Origin: Phreatobacter oligotrophus
GTDB lineage: Bacteria > Pseudomonadota > Alphaproteobacteria > Rhizobiales > Phreatobacteraceae
DNA: 64,000 nucleotides
Direction: 5' to 3'
NCBI RefSeq assembly: GCF_003046185.1
Contig: NZ_PZZL01000004.1
Coordinates: 62,001 to 126,000, forward strand
The notes under the pieces were generated by a model that made no database searches, was not told the origin of the DNA, and saw only the letters and a list, made by a program, of their open reading frames with translations. A program made the translations under genes and the position numbers. Shown here in pieces: positions 20,455 to 27,871 of the stretch (within the stretch, counting starts at the first letter, position 1; every line of letters begins with the position of its first letter).

Positions 20455-20697
20455 ATGCATCGCGCAGACCTGCCTGATGTTGTCGTGAAGGCGTTGGATG
20501 AGCTGGGCGGCACCGGAACGGTTGTCGAAGTCGCGAAGCTTATCTGGCGTGACCACGAGGACGAGCTTCGCGCATCTGGTGATCTATTCTTCACGTGGCA
20601 GTATGAGACGCGATGGGCGGCTCAGCGGTTACGCGACCTTGGCAAGCTGTCCTACGGCCGTCGCGGCGGTAAGGGCGTTTGGCAGTTGAAGAAATGA
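20455..20697 (+). CDS. Small winged-helix-like protein inside the pdh operon
   Basis: 80 residues, not named by any family I can assign firmly. The pattern (LPDVVVKALDELGGTGTVVE, then WAAQRLRDLGKLSYGRRGG and VWQL) is that of a compact winged helix similar to the N-terminal domain of Mrr-type restriction proteins: two helices, a recognition-helix region and a basic wing. Codon use differs from the neighbours: by my count about 26 of 80 codons end in A or T, including TTA and CTA, against a handful per 80 in pdhB. It begins seven bases after the pdhB stop with GAGG upstream, and its stop overlaps the next gene's ATG (ATGA at 20694-20697), so it is embedded in the operon. Likely an acquired gene that now shares pdh expression. 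Confidence 0.7.
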   Translation: MHRADLPDVVVKALDELGGTGTVVEVAKLIWRDHEDELRASGDLFFTWQYETRWAAQRLRDLGKLSYGRRGGKGVWQLKK

Positions 20698-20987
20698 CGG
20701 CGCCCTTCGAAGCCCTCGCCATCCCGCCGGCCGCCCTCGAGAATGGCGGCGTCGAGATCCTGCGCGCCGGCATCGTCGAGGGGGGCCTGCACATTTCGGT
20801 GCGCCGCGCCTTCGACGACGCCCAGGCCTGGGGCATGGTCCTCGCCGACATTGCCCGCCATGTCGCCCGCATCCACGCCATGGAGACGGGCGCCTCCGAG
20901 GACCTGACCCTCGACCGCATCCGCAACATGCTGGATGCCGAACTCGACAGCCCGACCGATCCGGGCACCACCACAGCCATCAGTTGA
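20694..20987 (+). CDS. DUF5076 domain protein
   Basis: 97 residues, soluble, of unknown function. Recognised by FEALAIPPAALENGGVEILR at the N-terminus and the helical LVLADIARHVARIHAME in the middle, a conserved small protein usually found between pdhB and pdhC in Rhizobiales. The ATG at 20694 overlaps the upstream stop by four bases. A 15-base longer frame from 20679 is less likely. A role connected with the pyruvate dehydrogenase complex is inferred from position only. Confidence 0.8.
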   Translation: MTAPFEALAIPPAALENGGVEILRAGIVEGGLHISVRRAFDDAQAWGMVLADIARHVARIHAMETGASEDLTLDRIRNMLDAELDSPTDPGTTTAIS

Positions 20988-21024
20988 GGAGGGGAGCTTG
21001 CTCGGGTTCTGCAATACGCTCTCC

Positions 21025-21113
21025 GTCATGCCCGGGCTTGTCCAGGGCATCCACGACTTATCTTCTCGCGACGTGTTCAAGTCGTGGATGGCCGGGACAA
21101 GCCCGGCCATGAC
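21025..21113. repeat. Long palindromic (REP-like) element
   Basis: Two 36-base arms (21025-21060 and 21078-21113) are inverted copies of each other, matching at 32 of 36 positions around a 17-base loop. The core contains GGGCTTGTCC and ATCCACGACTT with their complements. Sequences of this kind (GTCATGGCCGGGCTTGTCCC-type) are scattered in many copies through Rhizobiales genomes. This copy lies between DUF5076 and pdhC and would form a strong hairpin in the pdh transcript. It has no T-run, so it is not a standard terminator. Confidence 0.8.
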
Positions 21114-21166
21114 GCGGTTCGAGCGCCCTGCGACCATCCCTTCCGCCGCCTGACATCGAGGCCGCC

Positions 21167-22510
21167 ATGCCGATCGACATCCTGATGCCCGCGCTGTCCC
21201 CGACCATGGAGAAGGGGAACCTCGCCAAGTGGCTGAAGAAGGAAGGCGACGCCATCAAGGCCGGCGACGTCATCGCCGAGATCGAGACCGACAAGGCCAC
21301 GATGGAGGTCGAGGCGGTGGACGAGGGCATCCTCGCCAAGATCATCGTCCCCGAGGGCTCGCAGGACGTGCCGGTGAACCAGCTCATCGCCGTGATTGCC
21401 GGTGAGGGCGAGGATGTGAAGGCCGCCGCCGGCGGGGCAGGGGCCTCGAAGCCCGCCGCTGCCGCCCCGGCCGCTGCCGCACCGGCTCCGGCCAAGGCGG
21501 AGCCGGCGCCGGTTGCTGCCGCGGCGCCTCCGCCGGCCCCTGCCAGCATCGCCCAGGCCGCCTCCGGCCTCCGCCTCTTCGCCTCGCCCCTTGCCAAGCG
21601 CATTGCCAAGCTTGAGGGCATCGACCTGTCGAAGGTCGCCGGCACCGGCCCGCATGGCCGCATTGTCGAGCGTGACGTGAAGTCGGCGCTCGCCGGCGGC
21701 ACGGCCAAGGCGGCCCCGGCGCCGGCCGCGGCTGCCGCTCCCTCCGCCCCGAAGCCTGCGCCGGTCGCCGGTCCTTCGGACGAGCAGGTCAAGAAGCTGT
21801 TCGAGCCCGGCTCCTTCGAGGAGATCCCGCACGACAACATGCGCAAGGTCATCGCCCGTCGCCTCACCGAGGCGAAGTCGACGATCCCGCATTTCTACCT
21901 GACTCTCGACTGCGAGCTCGATGCGCTCCTCGCCCTGCGCGAGCAGATCAACAAGGGCGCGCCGCTGACCGATGGAAAGCCGGCTTACAAGCTCTCGGTC
22001 AACGACATGATCATCAAGGCGCTCGCCATGGCGCTGCGCGCCGTGCCGGATGCCAATGTCACCTGGACCGATGGCGCGATGCTCAAGCACAAGCACGCCG
22101 ATATCGGCGTCGCCGTGTCGATCCCGGGCGGCCTCATCACCCCGGTGGTGCGCGATGCCTGCCACAAGCCGCTCTCGGTCATCTCCAACGAGATGAAGGA
22201 CCTCGCGGCGCGGGCCCGCAATCGCAAGCTGAAGCCCGAGGAATACCAGGGCGGCTCCTCGGCTGTGTCCAATCTCGGCATGTTCGGCATCAAGGACTTT
22301 GCCGCCGTCATCAACCCTCCGCACGCCATTATCCTGGCGGTCGGCGCCGGCGAGAAGCGCATCGTCGTGAAGAATGATGCGCCGGCGGTGGCGACCGTGA
22401 TGAGCGTCACGCTCTCCACCGACCACCGCGCGGTGGACGGGGCGCTGGGTGCCGAACTGCTCTCGGCCTTCAAGGGCTATGTCGAGAACCCCATCAGCAT
22501 GCTGGTGTGA
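21167..22510 (+). CDS. pdhC: Pyruvate dehydrogenase E2, dihydrolipoamide acetyltransferase
   Basis: Core acyltransferase of the pyruvate dehydrogenase complex; moves the acetyl group from lipoyl-lysine to CoA. 447 residues: lipoyl domain 1-80 ([17 protein letters not shown]), Ala/Pro linker, peripheral subunit-binding domain at about 140-175 ([31 protein letters not shown]), a second linker, and the catalytic domain from about 220 to the end with the active-site [19 protein letters not shown] 21167 is 180 bases after DUF5076, across the palindromic element. The following membrane-protein gene begins at or just after its stop. Confidence 0.97.
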   Translation: MPIDILMPALSPTMEKGNLAKWLKKEGDAIKAGDVIAEIETDKATMEVEAVDEGILAKIIVPEGSQDVPVNQLIAVIAGEGEDVKAAAGGAGASKPAAAAPAAAAPAPAKAEPAPVAAAAPPPAPASIAQAASGLRLFASPLAKRIAKLEGIDLSKVAGTGPHGRIVERDVKSALAGGTAKAAPAPAAAAAPSAPKPAPVAGPSDEQVKKLFEPGSFEEIPHDNMRKVIARRLTEAKSTIPHFYLTLDCELDALLALREQINKGAPLTDGKPAYKLSVNDMIIKALAMALRAVPDANVTWTDGAMLKHKHADIGVAVSIPGGLITPVVRDACHKPLSVISNEMKDLAARARNRKLKPEEYQGGSSAVSNLGMFGIKDFAAVINPPHAIILAVGAGEKRIVVKNDAPAVATVMSVTLSTDHRAVDGALGAELLSAFKGYVENPISMLV

Positions 22511-22518
22511 GGCGGGCG

Positions 22519-22998
22519 ATGGGCTCGCGGTTGACCCTCGTGTCCATCGTGGTGGCAACCCTCGCCATGGCCTCATCGTTCTTCCAGAGCTTCAACTACT
22601 CGCGCAACCTCGACGTCGTGCAGCGCAACGTGCTGCGCGGCGAGTATCTGAGGACCTGCCGGGACATCATCGACGCCTATTTCCAGATCCGACTGCGGGC
22701 CATGGCCATGCACGAGGCCCATGCGGCGCGCGGAACGGAAGCGGTCGATGCCATGATGCGCCGGGACGCCGAGGCCAATGTCTTCAAGTTCGGCGCGCTC
22801 GGCACCTTCCTCGCCAATTTTCGGGATGACGCGGTCCGCCAGCGCTACACCGAGCTCTCCTGGAAGCTCCTCGCGATCGTCCGCGATACCTATGCCCAGC
22901 CGCGCGAGCCCTTCGACAAGGCCTATGCCGAAGCCGATGGCCTGTTCGGCGAGATGAACGAGGACTGCGCCCGCACGGCGCGCCTCATGTTCCTGTGA
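22519..22998 (+). CDS. Uncharacterised membrane-anchored protein between pdhC and lpdA
   Basis: 159 residues, no family recognised. One N-terminal membrane segment (LTLVSIVVATLAMASSFFQS), then a wholly helical, charged domain with VVQRNVLRGEYLRTCRDIID, YTELSWKLLAIVRDTYAQP and NEDCARTARLMFL at the end. Two cysteines (TCRDI, EDCAR) remain. The frame also offers a GTG at 22507 that would overlap the pdhC stop, but ATG 22519 has GAGGCGG at good spacing. It sits 8 bases after pdhC and 25 bases before lpdA, so it is cotranscribed with the pyruvate dehydrogenase genes. A function in that complex is not implied by its sequence. Confidence 0.72.
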   Translation: MGSRLTLVSIVVATLAMASSFFQSFNYSRNLDVVQRNVLRGEYLRTCRDIIDAYFQIRLRAMAMHEAHAARGTEAVDAMMRRDAEANVFKFGALGTFLANFRDDAVRQRYTELSWKLLAIVRDTYAQPREPFDKAYAEADGLFGEMNEDCARTARLMFL

Positions 22999-23023
22999 GA
23001 TCGACCCACGAAAGGCGTCATCC

Positions 23024-24463
23024 ATGTCCAGCTACGACATCATCGTCATCGGCGGCGGCCCCGGCGGCTATGTGGCGGCCATCCGCGCGGCGCAGCTCGG
23101 CTTCAAGACGGCCGTGGTCGAGCGCGAGCATCTCGGCGGCATCTGCCTCAACTGGGGCTGCATCCCCACCAAGGCGCTGCTGCGCTCGGCGGAGATCTAT
23201 CACTACGCCACCCACGCCAAGGACTACGGCCTGACGCTGAACGGCACGATGAGCGTCGACATGGGCGCGGTGGTGAAGCGCTCGCGCGGCATCTCCGCCC
23301 AGCTCAACGGCGGCATCGGCTTCCTGATGAAGAAGAACAAGATCGACGTCATCTGGGGCGAGGCCAAGGTCGCCAAGGTCGGCCAGGTCGTCGTCTCGGC
23401 GCCGTCGAAGCCCGCCGTCCAGCCGCAGACCCCGCCGCCGAAGGGCACGCTCGGGGCCGGCACCTATCCGGCCAAGCACATCATTGTCGCCACCGGTGCG
23501 CGGCCGCGCGTGCTGCCGGGCATCGAGCCCGACGGCAAGCTGATCTGGACCTATTTCGAGGCGATGAAGCCCGAGGCCATGCCGAAGAGCCTGATCGTCA
23601 TGGGTTCGGGCGCCATCGGCATCGAGTTCGCCTCCTTCTACCGCACCATGGGCGCCGAGGTGACGGTGGTCGAGGTCCTGCCGCAGATCATGCCGGTGGA
23701 GGATGCCGAGATTTCGGCGCTTGCCCGCAAGCGCTTCGAGAAGCAGGGCATCAAGATCCTCACCTCCACCAAGGTGACGAAGGTCGAGAAGGGCGCAAGC
23801 AGCGTCACGGCGACGCTCGAGGACGAGAAGGGCGCGAAGCAGACCCTCACCGCCGAGCGGCTCATCTCCGCCGTCGGCGTCGTCGGCAATGTCGAAGGCC
23901 TCGGCCTCGAGGCGCTCGGCGTCGGCTTCGACCGCGGCACCATCAAGACCGACGGCCTCGGCCGCACCAATGTCGCCGGCATCTATGCCATCGGCGATGT
24001 CGCCGGCCCGCCGATGCTCGCCCACAAGGCAGAGCACGAGGGTGTCATCTGCGTCGAGACCATCAAGGGCCTCCACACCCACGCGATGGACAAGCTGATG
24101 ATCCCCGGCTGCACCTATTGCCACCCGCAGGTGGCCTCGGTCGGCCTCACCGAGGCCAAGGCCAAGGAAGCCGGCTACAGCCTCAAGGTCGGCCGTTTCC
24201 CCTTCATCGGCAACGGCAAGGCCATCGCGCTGGGCGAGCCGGACGGCCTGGTGAAGACCATCTTCGACGCCAAGACCGGCAAGCTCATCGGCGCCCACAT
24301 GATCGGCGCCGAGGTGACCGAGCTCATCCAGGGCTTCGTCGTCGCGATGAACTGCGAGACGACCGAGGAAGAGCTCATCCACACGGTCTTCCCGCATCCG
24401 ACCCTGTCGGAAATGATGCACGAGAGCGTCCTGGACGCTTATGGCCGGGTGGTCCACACCTGA
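23024..24463 (+). CDS. lpdA: Dihydrolipoyl dehydrogenase (E3)
   Basis: FAD disulfide oxidoreductase that reoxidises dihydrolipoyl groups with NAD. 479 residues. FAD motif IIVIGGGPGGYVAA at residue 4, redox disulfide in GGICLNWGCIPTK, NAD motif SLIVMGSGAIGIEFASFY near 190, second FAD motif GIYAIGDVAGPPMLAHKAEHE near 320, and the C-terminal His-Glu pair in HTVFPHPTLSEMMHE. A proline-rich insertion (APSKPAVQPQTPPPKG, about residues 126-141) extends a loop before the NAD domain, as in other Rhizobiales E3 proteins. It is the last gene of the pdh operon and is followed by a strong terminator. Confidence 0.97.
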   Translation: MSSYDIIVIGGGPGGYVAAIRAAQLGFKTAVVEREHLGGICLNWGCIPTKALLRSAEIYHYATHAKDYGLTLNGTMSVDMGAVVKRSRGISAQLNGGIGFLMKKNKIDVIWGEAKVAKVGQVVVSAPSKPAVQPQTPPPKGTLGAGTYPAKHIIVATGARPRVLPGIEPDGKLIWTYFEAMKPEAMPKSLIVMGSGAIGIEFASFYRTMGAEVTVVEVLPQIMPVEDAEISALARKRFEKQGIKILTSTKVTKVEKGASSVTATLEDEKGAKQTLTAERLISAVGVVGNVEGLGLEALGVGFDRGTIKTDGLGRTNVAGIYAIGDVAGPPMLAHKAEHEGVICVETIKGLHTHAMDKLMIPGCTYCHPQVASVGLTEAKAKEAGYSLKVGRFPFIGNGKAIALGEPDGLVKTIFDAKTGKLIGAHMIGAEVTELIQGFVVAMNCETTEEELIHTVFPHPTLSEMMHESVLDAYGRVVHT

Positions 24464-24546
24464 GGCGACAGGACCGTTGTCCGCAGGACTCCGGTCCCGT
24501 CACGGTCTGTGACGAGCGTCCGCACCAGGGGGCGATGGCCCAAAAG

Positions 24547-24573
24547 AAAAGGCCGGCGTGCAGCCGGCCTTTT
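24547..24573. terminator. Bidirectional terminator between lpdA and the L,D-transpeptidase gene
   Basis: Perfect 11-base stem AAAAGGCCGGC / GCCGGCCTTTT with the loop GTGCA. The A-run on one side and T-run on the other make it usable from both strands, which suits the two convergent genes. Confidence 0.85.
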
Positions 24574-24597
24574 GCATTCTAAAGCCTGTCGGCCGCG

Positions 24598-25272
24598 TCA
24601 GCTGGTGACAGTCGTGCCCGACGGCAGAACGATGGCGGTGGACCCCACCGGCACGCGGTTGAACAGGTCGATGATGTCCTGGTTCATGAAGCGGATGCAG
24701 CCAGACGACACCTGCGTGCCAATGGTCCAGGGCTCGATCGTGCCGTGCAGGCGATAGAGCGTGTCCTGGTCGCCGCGATAGAGATAGAGCGCACGGGGGC
24801 CGAGCGGGTTCTCAGGCCCCGGCGGCAGGCCGCCGGCATAGGGGCCGTAGCGCTCGGGCTCGCGGCGGATCATGTCGCGGGTCGGGGTCCAGCGCGGCCA
24901 GGCAGCCTTGCGGCCGATGCGCGCGATGCCGGTGAGGTTGAAGCCCTCTTCCTTGCCGACACCAACGCCGTAGCGCATGGCGCGGCCGCCCTCGAGCACG
25001 AGATAGGCGTAGCGGGAGGTCGGATCGACGACGATCGTGCCGGGATATTCACGGCCGCGATAGGGAACCTCGCGGCGCCACCAGCGCTCGTCGACCTGCG
25101 ACAGGTCGATGGCGGGAACCGGATAGGGCTCGCCCGGAACCTCGCCATACATGGCCGTGTAGTAGGGGTCGAAGCGCGGGGTCTCGACGGCCAGCTCCTC
25201 GCGCCGCGTGGCGCAGGCACCGAGGATGAAGGGAGCCCCCAGGACGAGGAAACGTCGGTCGATCGTCATCAT
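24598..25272 (-). CDS. L,D-transpeptidase (YkuD), predicted lipoprotein
   Basis: Cross-links peptidoglycan through meso-diaminopimelate or attaches proteins to it. 224 residues. The N-terminus MMTIDRRFLVLGAPFILGAC has a lipobox LGAC (C20) after a signal segment that also contains an RR pair, so the mature protein is probably lipid-anchored in the periplasm. The YkuD catalytic motif is intact, with H176 in YRLHGTIEPWTIG and C192 in SSGCIRF, 16 residues apart. GAGG precedes the ATG at 25272; a second ATG follows directly. It is convergent with lpdA and sits downstream of rimO on the same strand after 263 bases. Confidence 0.92.
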   Translation of the reverse strand: MMTIDRRFLVLGAPFILGACATRREELAVETPRFDPYYTAMYGEVPGEPYPVPAIDLSQVDERWWRREVPYRGREYPGTIVVDPTSRYAYLVLEGGRAMRYGVGVGKEEGFNLTGIARIGRKAAWPRWTPTRDMIRREPERYGPYAGGLPPGPENPLGPRALYLYRGDQDTLYRLHGTIEPWTIGTQVSSGCIRFMNQDIIDLFNRVPVGSTAIVLPSGTTVTS

Positions 25273-25535
25273 ACGCCTCTGAACAGCGAGCCGGCCGATT
25301 GGTTCCGCGCCTCGTCCAAGGCCCGGCCACGCCGTCTCGTATGGAAATCAGGACCGGGTCGTTAGCACCGGGGGCCGGCGCGATACATGACGAAACCGTG
25401 AGACGGGGGCGTTGCGGCGGCGACTGTTGCCGCACTGCACCACCCACGGCCCAGGAACGCGCACGCCCCACACCAACCGGGGCCGGATCATGGCCGAAAG
25501 TGGTTAATTCCCGGCTACCGGACTGCTCCGCGCGG

Positions 25536-26876
25536 TCACAAGCTCGCGAACAGATCGTATTCCGAGGCGCGGTCGATCTTCACCGTGAGGAGGTCGCCCA
25601 CGGCGAGTCGGCGCTTGGTGTGGATGAAGACGGAGCCGTCGATTTCCGGCGCATCGCCCTTGGACCGCGCCTTGACCACGGTCGGGCCGACCTCGTCGAC
25701 GATCACCTGCTGGCGCGTGCCGACCTTGCGCTTGATCCGGCGGGCCGAAATCTCCGCCTGCTTCTTCATGAAGCGGTTCCAGCGCCGGTCCATGACCTCG
25801 GGCGGCACATGGCCGGCAAGGTCGTTGGACGTCGCGCCCGCGACCGGCTCGTATTTGAAGCAGCCGACGCGATCGAGGCCGACCTCGTCGAGCCAGTCGA
25901 GCAGGAACTCGAATTCCTCCTCGGTCTCGCCGGGGAAGCCGACGATGAAGGTCGAGCGGATGGTGAGGTCCGGGCAGATCTCGCGCCAGCGACGGATGCG
26001 CTCGGCCGTCTTCTCCTGATGCGCCGGCCGCTTCATCCGGCGCAGAACGTCGGGATGGGCGTGCTGGAAGGGAATGTCGATGTAGGGCAGCACCTTGCCC
26101 TCGGCCATCAGCGGGATGACCTCGTCCACGTGCGGATAGGGATAGACATACTGGAGGCGCACCCAGACGCCGAGTTCGCCCAACGCGGTCGCAAGGTCGA
26201 GGAACTTCGTGCGCCAGGTGCGGTTGCGCCACTGGCTCTCCGCATATTTGACGTCGATGCCATAGGCGGAGGTGTCCTGGCTGACGACGAGGATCTCCTT
26301 GACCCCGGCCGCCACCAGCTTCTCCGCCTCGCGCATCACCTCGCCGAGCGGGCGGGAGACAAGGTCGCCGCGCAGCTTCGGGATGATGCAGAAGGTGCAG
26401 CGGTTGTTGCAGCCCTCGGAAATCTTCAGATAGGCGTAGTGGCGCGGCGTCAGCTTGATGCCCTGCGGCGGCACGAGATCGAGGAACGGGTCGTGCTTCG
26501 GCGGGGCGGCCTCGTGGACGGCGGCGAGCACGCTCTCATATTGCTGCGGGCCGGTGATCGACAGCACGCTCGGATGCACCGCGCGGATCTGCTCGGGCTC
26601 GGCGCCCATGCAACCCGTGACGATGACGCGGCCGTTCTCCTTCAGGGCATCGCCGATGGCAGCGAGGCTCTCGGCCTTGGCCGAATCGAGGAAGCCGCAG
26701 GTGTTGACCAGTACCAGGTCCGCGCCCTGGTGGCTGCGCGACAGCTCATAGCCTTCGGCGCGCAGGCGCGTGATGATCCGCTCGGAATCGACCAGCGCCT
26801 TCGGGCAGCCGAGCGAGACGAAGGAGATCTTCGGAGCGGCGCGATCCTCGCGCGGCGGTGCGGCGGTGTCGGTCAT
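25536..26876 (-). CDS. rimO: Ribosomal protein uS12 methylthiotransferase RimO
   Basis: Radical-SAM enzyme that methylthiolates an aspartate of ribosomal protein S12. 446 residues. The N-terminal UPF0004 domain binds one Fe-S cluster through C24, C60 and C89. The radical-SAM cluster is C156-x3-C160-x2-C163 ([15 protein letters not shown]). A C-terminal TRAM domain begins near residue 370 ([20 protein letters not shown]). [12 protein letters not shown] near the start distinguishes RimO from MiaB. Single-gene unit on the minus strand. Confidence 0.96.
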   Translation of the reverse strand: MTDTAAPPREDRAAPKISFVSLGCPKALVDSERIITRLRAEGYELSRSHQGADLVLVNTCGFLDSAKAESLAAIGDALKENGRVIVTGCMGAEPEQIRAVHPSVLSITGPQQYESVLAAVHEAAPPKHDPFLDLVPPQGIKLTPRHYAYLKISEGCNNRCTFCIIPKLRGDLVSRPLGEVMREAEKLVAAGVKEILVVSQDTSAYGIDVKYAESQWRNRTWRTKFLDLATALGELGVWVRLQYVYPYPHVDEVIPLMAEGKVLPYIDIPFQHAHPDVLRRMKRPAHQEKTAERIRRWREICPDLTIRSTFIVGFPGETEEEFEFLLDWLDEVGLDRVGCFKYEPVAGATSNDLAGHVPPEVMDRRWNRFMKKQAEISARRIKRKVGTRQQVIVDEVGPTVVKARSKGDAPEIDGSVFIHTKRRLAVGDLLTVKIDRASEYDLFASL

Positions 26877-27035
26877 CGGGGTTCTCGGGACGGGCAGGGG
26901 CCGCCAATAGGCGAAAGAGCGGCGATCGACAAGGAAAACCGCCCGGATTGATGCGGATCAGCGCGCCCTCCGGCGGCCTGATGCAAGGTCCACGGCAGGC
27001 GAACGTGACACGCCCTGCCGCGATCTGAACGAAAC

Positions 27036-27060
27036 CGAACCTCTCGGTTCATCATGCGTT
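27036..27060 (+). promoter_or_regulatory. Candidate EcfG (general stress response) promoter
   Basis: CGAAC (27036-27040), exactly 16 bases, then CGTT (27057-27060). This differs in one base from the alphaproteobacterial EcfG consensus GGAAC-N16/17-CGTT. Predicted start is near 27067, about 40 bases before the ATG of the small secreted protein. The -35 element overlaps a short palindrome AACCGA-N5-TCGGTT (27033-27049). Confidence 0.45.
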
Positions 27061-27096
27061 CAAATGCCACGGCGCAGCATCACGCCGTCGATCTCA

Positions 27097-27103
27097 AGGA
27101 GGA
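27097..27103 (+). promoter_or_regulatory. Strong ribosome-binding site that fixes the start of the small secreted protein
   Basis: AAGGAGG four bases before ATG 27108. It excludes the earlier in-frame ATG at 27054 and suggests high translation. Confidence 0.75.
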
Positions 27104-27107
27104 TCTC

Positions 27108-27407
27108 ATGGACCGTCGTGTTTTCTTCGGCACCCTGGCCGGCGGCGTCGTCGCCGCGGGCGCCCTCAGCTCCGCCGCCATGGCCGCTCCGGTTGCCGCG
27201 GCTGCTGCCACCCCTGCCGCAACGCCGGCCGGCGCCCCCCTCGAAATGCAGTGGGGCTATGGTTATGGCTACGGCCCGGGTCCCGGCTGGCGCCGCCGCC
27301 GCTACTACCGGCCCTATCGCCCCTATGGCTTCTACGGCCCGCGTCCCTTCCGCCCGGTGCGCCGCTGCTGGATCAACCGCTGGGGCGAGCGCGTCTGCCG
27401 CTTCTGA
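27108..27407 (+). CDS. Small secreted Gly/Tyr/Arg-rich protein
   Basis: 99 residues, function unknown. The N-terminus MDRRVFFGTLAGGVVAAGAL is an export signal with a twin-arginine pair, cleavable near SSAAMAAPVAA. The mature part is a short Ala/Pro/Thr stretch, then a Gly-Tyr run (QWGYGYGYGPGPGW), a basic RRRRYYRPYRPYGFYGPRPF segment, and the end CWINRWGERVCRF with two cysteines that may form a disulfide. Small proteins of this makeup are common in Rhizobiales envelopes. It has a strong ribosome-binding site, a candidate EcfG promoter and its own terminator, so it is a single, probably highly expressed, stress-type gene. Confidence 0.75.
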   Translation: MDRRVFFGTLAGGVVAAGALSSAAMAAPVAAAAATPAATPAGAPLEMQWGYGYGYGPGPGWRRRRYYRPYRPYGFYGPRPFRPVRRCWINRWGERVCRF

Positions 27408-27429
27408 CGGCCGCCATGGCCTGAACACC

Positions 27430-27462
27430 GACCCCGTCGCCACCTGGCGGCGGGGTCTTTCG
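27430..27462 (+). terminator. Rho-independent terminator after the small secreted protein
   Basis: Twelve-base stem GACCCCGTCGCC / GGCGGCGGGGTC with one G-T wobble and loop ACCT, followed by TTTCGTT. Confidence 0.8.
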
Positions 27463-27503
27463 TTGCAGGCAATCCCCCATGGACACGGCCTGACGTCGCC
27501 ACG

Positions 27504-27532
27504 TTGACGCCCCGGCCCGCCGCGCCCTAGAC
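27504..27532 (+). promoter_or_regulatory. Housekeeping promoter of tRNA-Ser
   Basis: TTGACG (27504-27509), a 17-base spacer and CTAGAC (27527-27532). Transcription would begin near 27539, 16 bases before the mature tRNA. Confidence 0.6.
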
Positions 27533-27554
27533 AAGCGCTCGCCGCGCGCGATGC

Positions 27555-27644
27555 GGATGGGTGGCCGAGTGGTTTAAGGCAGCGGTCTTGAAAACCGCCG
27601 TGGGTGCAAGCTCACCGTGAGTTCGAATCTCACCCCATCCGCCA
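27555..27644 (+). tRNA. tRNA-Ser (anticodon TGA)
   Basis: Class II tRNA of 90 bases including an encoded CCA. Acceptor GGATGGG pairs with CCCATCC, with discriminator G at 27641. The anticodon stem GCGGT/ACCGC encloses the loop CTTGAAA with anticodon TGA at 27589-27591. A long variable arm (GTGGGTGCAAGCTCAC region) and the T-loop GTTCGAATC follow. Confidence 0.97.
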
Positions 27645-27677
27645 CGGCGCAGCGGGCAACCCCGCCTCAATCCACGG

Positions 27678-27692
27678 TTAATGGCCGCATAA
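27678..27692 (+). promoter_or_regulatory. CtrA-like half-perfect site upstream of rlpA
   Basis: TTAA-N7-ATAA, seven of the eight conserved bases of the CtrA box TTAA-N7-TTAA. It is followed at once by an 8-base inverted repeat CCATCATC-gggcag-GATGATGG (27693-27714). About 180 bases before the rlpA start. Confidence 0.3.
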
Positions 27693-27871
27693 CCATCATC
27701 GGGCAGGATGATGGCAACGTCACGAATTCGTCCCATTTGCCACCACACTGGCGCATCGGGACGGCGTCGGCTAAGGATGCCGAAGCGGAGCGGGCTGGTC
27801 CCGCGCAGCATGGAGCGACCAGCTTGAACTCTTCGGCGATCGGCGAGGGCCTGCGCGTGTCCGTTTCCGCC

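Noticed and set aside
22507-22518. GTG start overlapping the pdhC stop for the membrane protein
   Set aside because: No ribosome-binding site is present, while ATG 22519 has GAGGCGG.
25282-25306. EcfG-like pair GGAAC-N16-TGTT upstream of the L,D-transpeptidase gene
   Set aside because: The predicted start would fall about four bases before the ATG and cut into its GAGG ribosome-binding site, so the match is probably chance.
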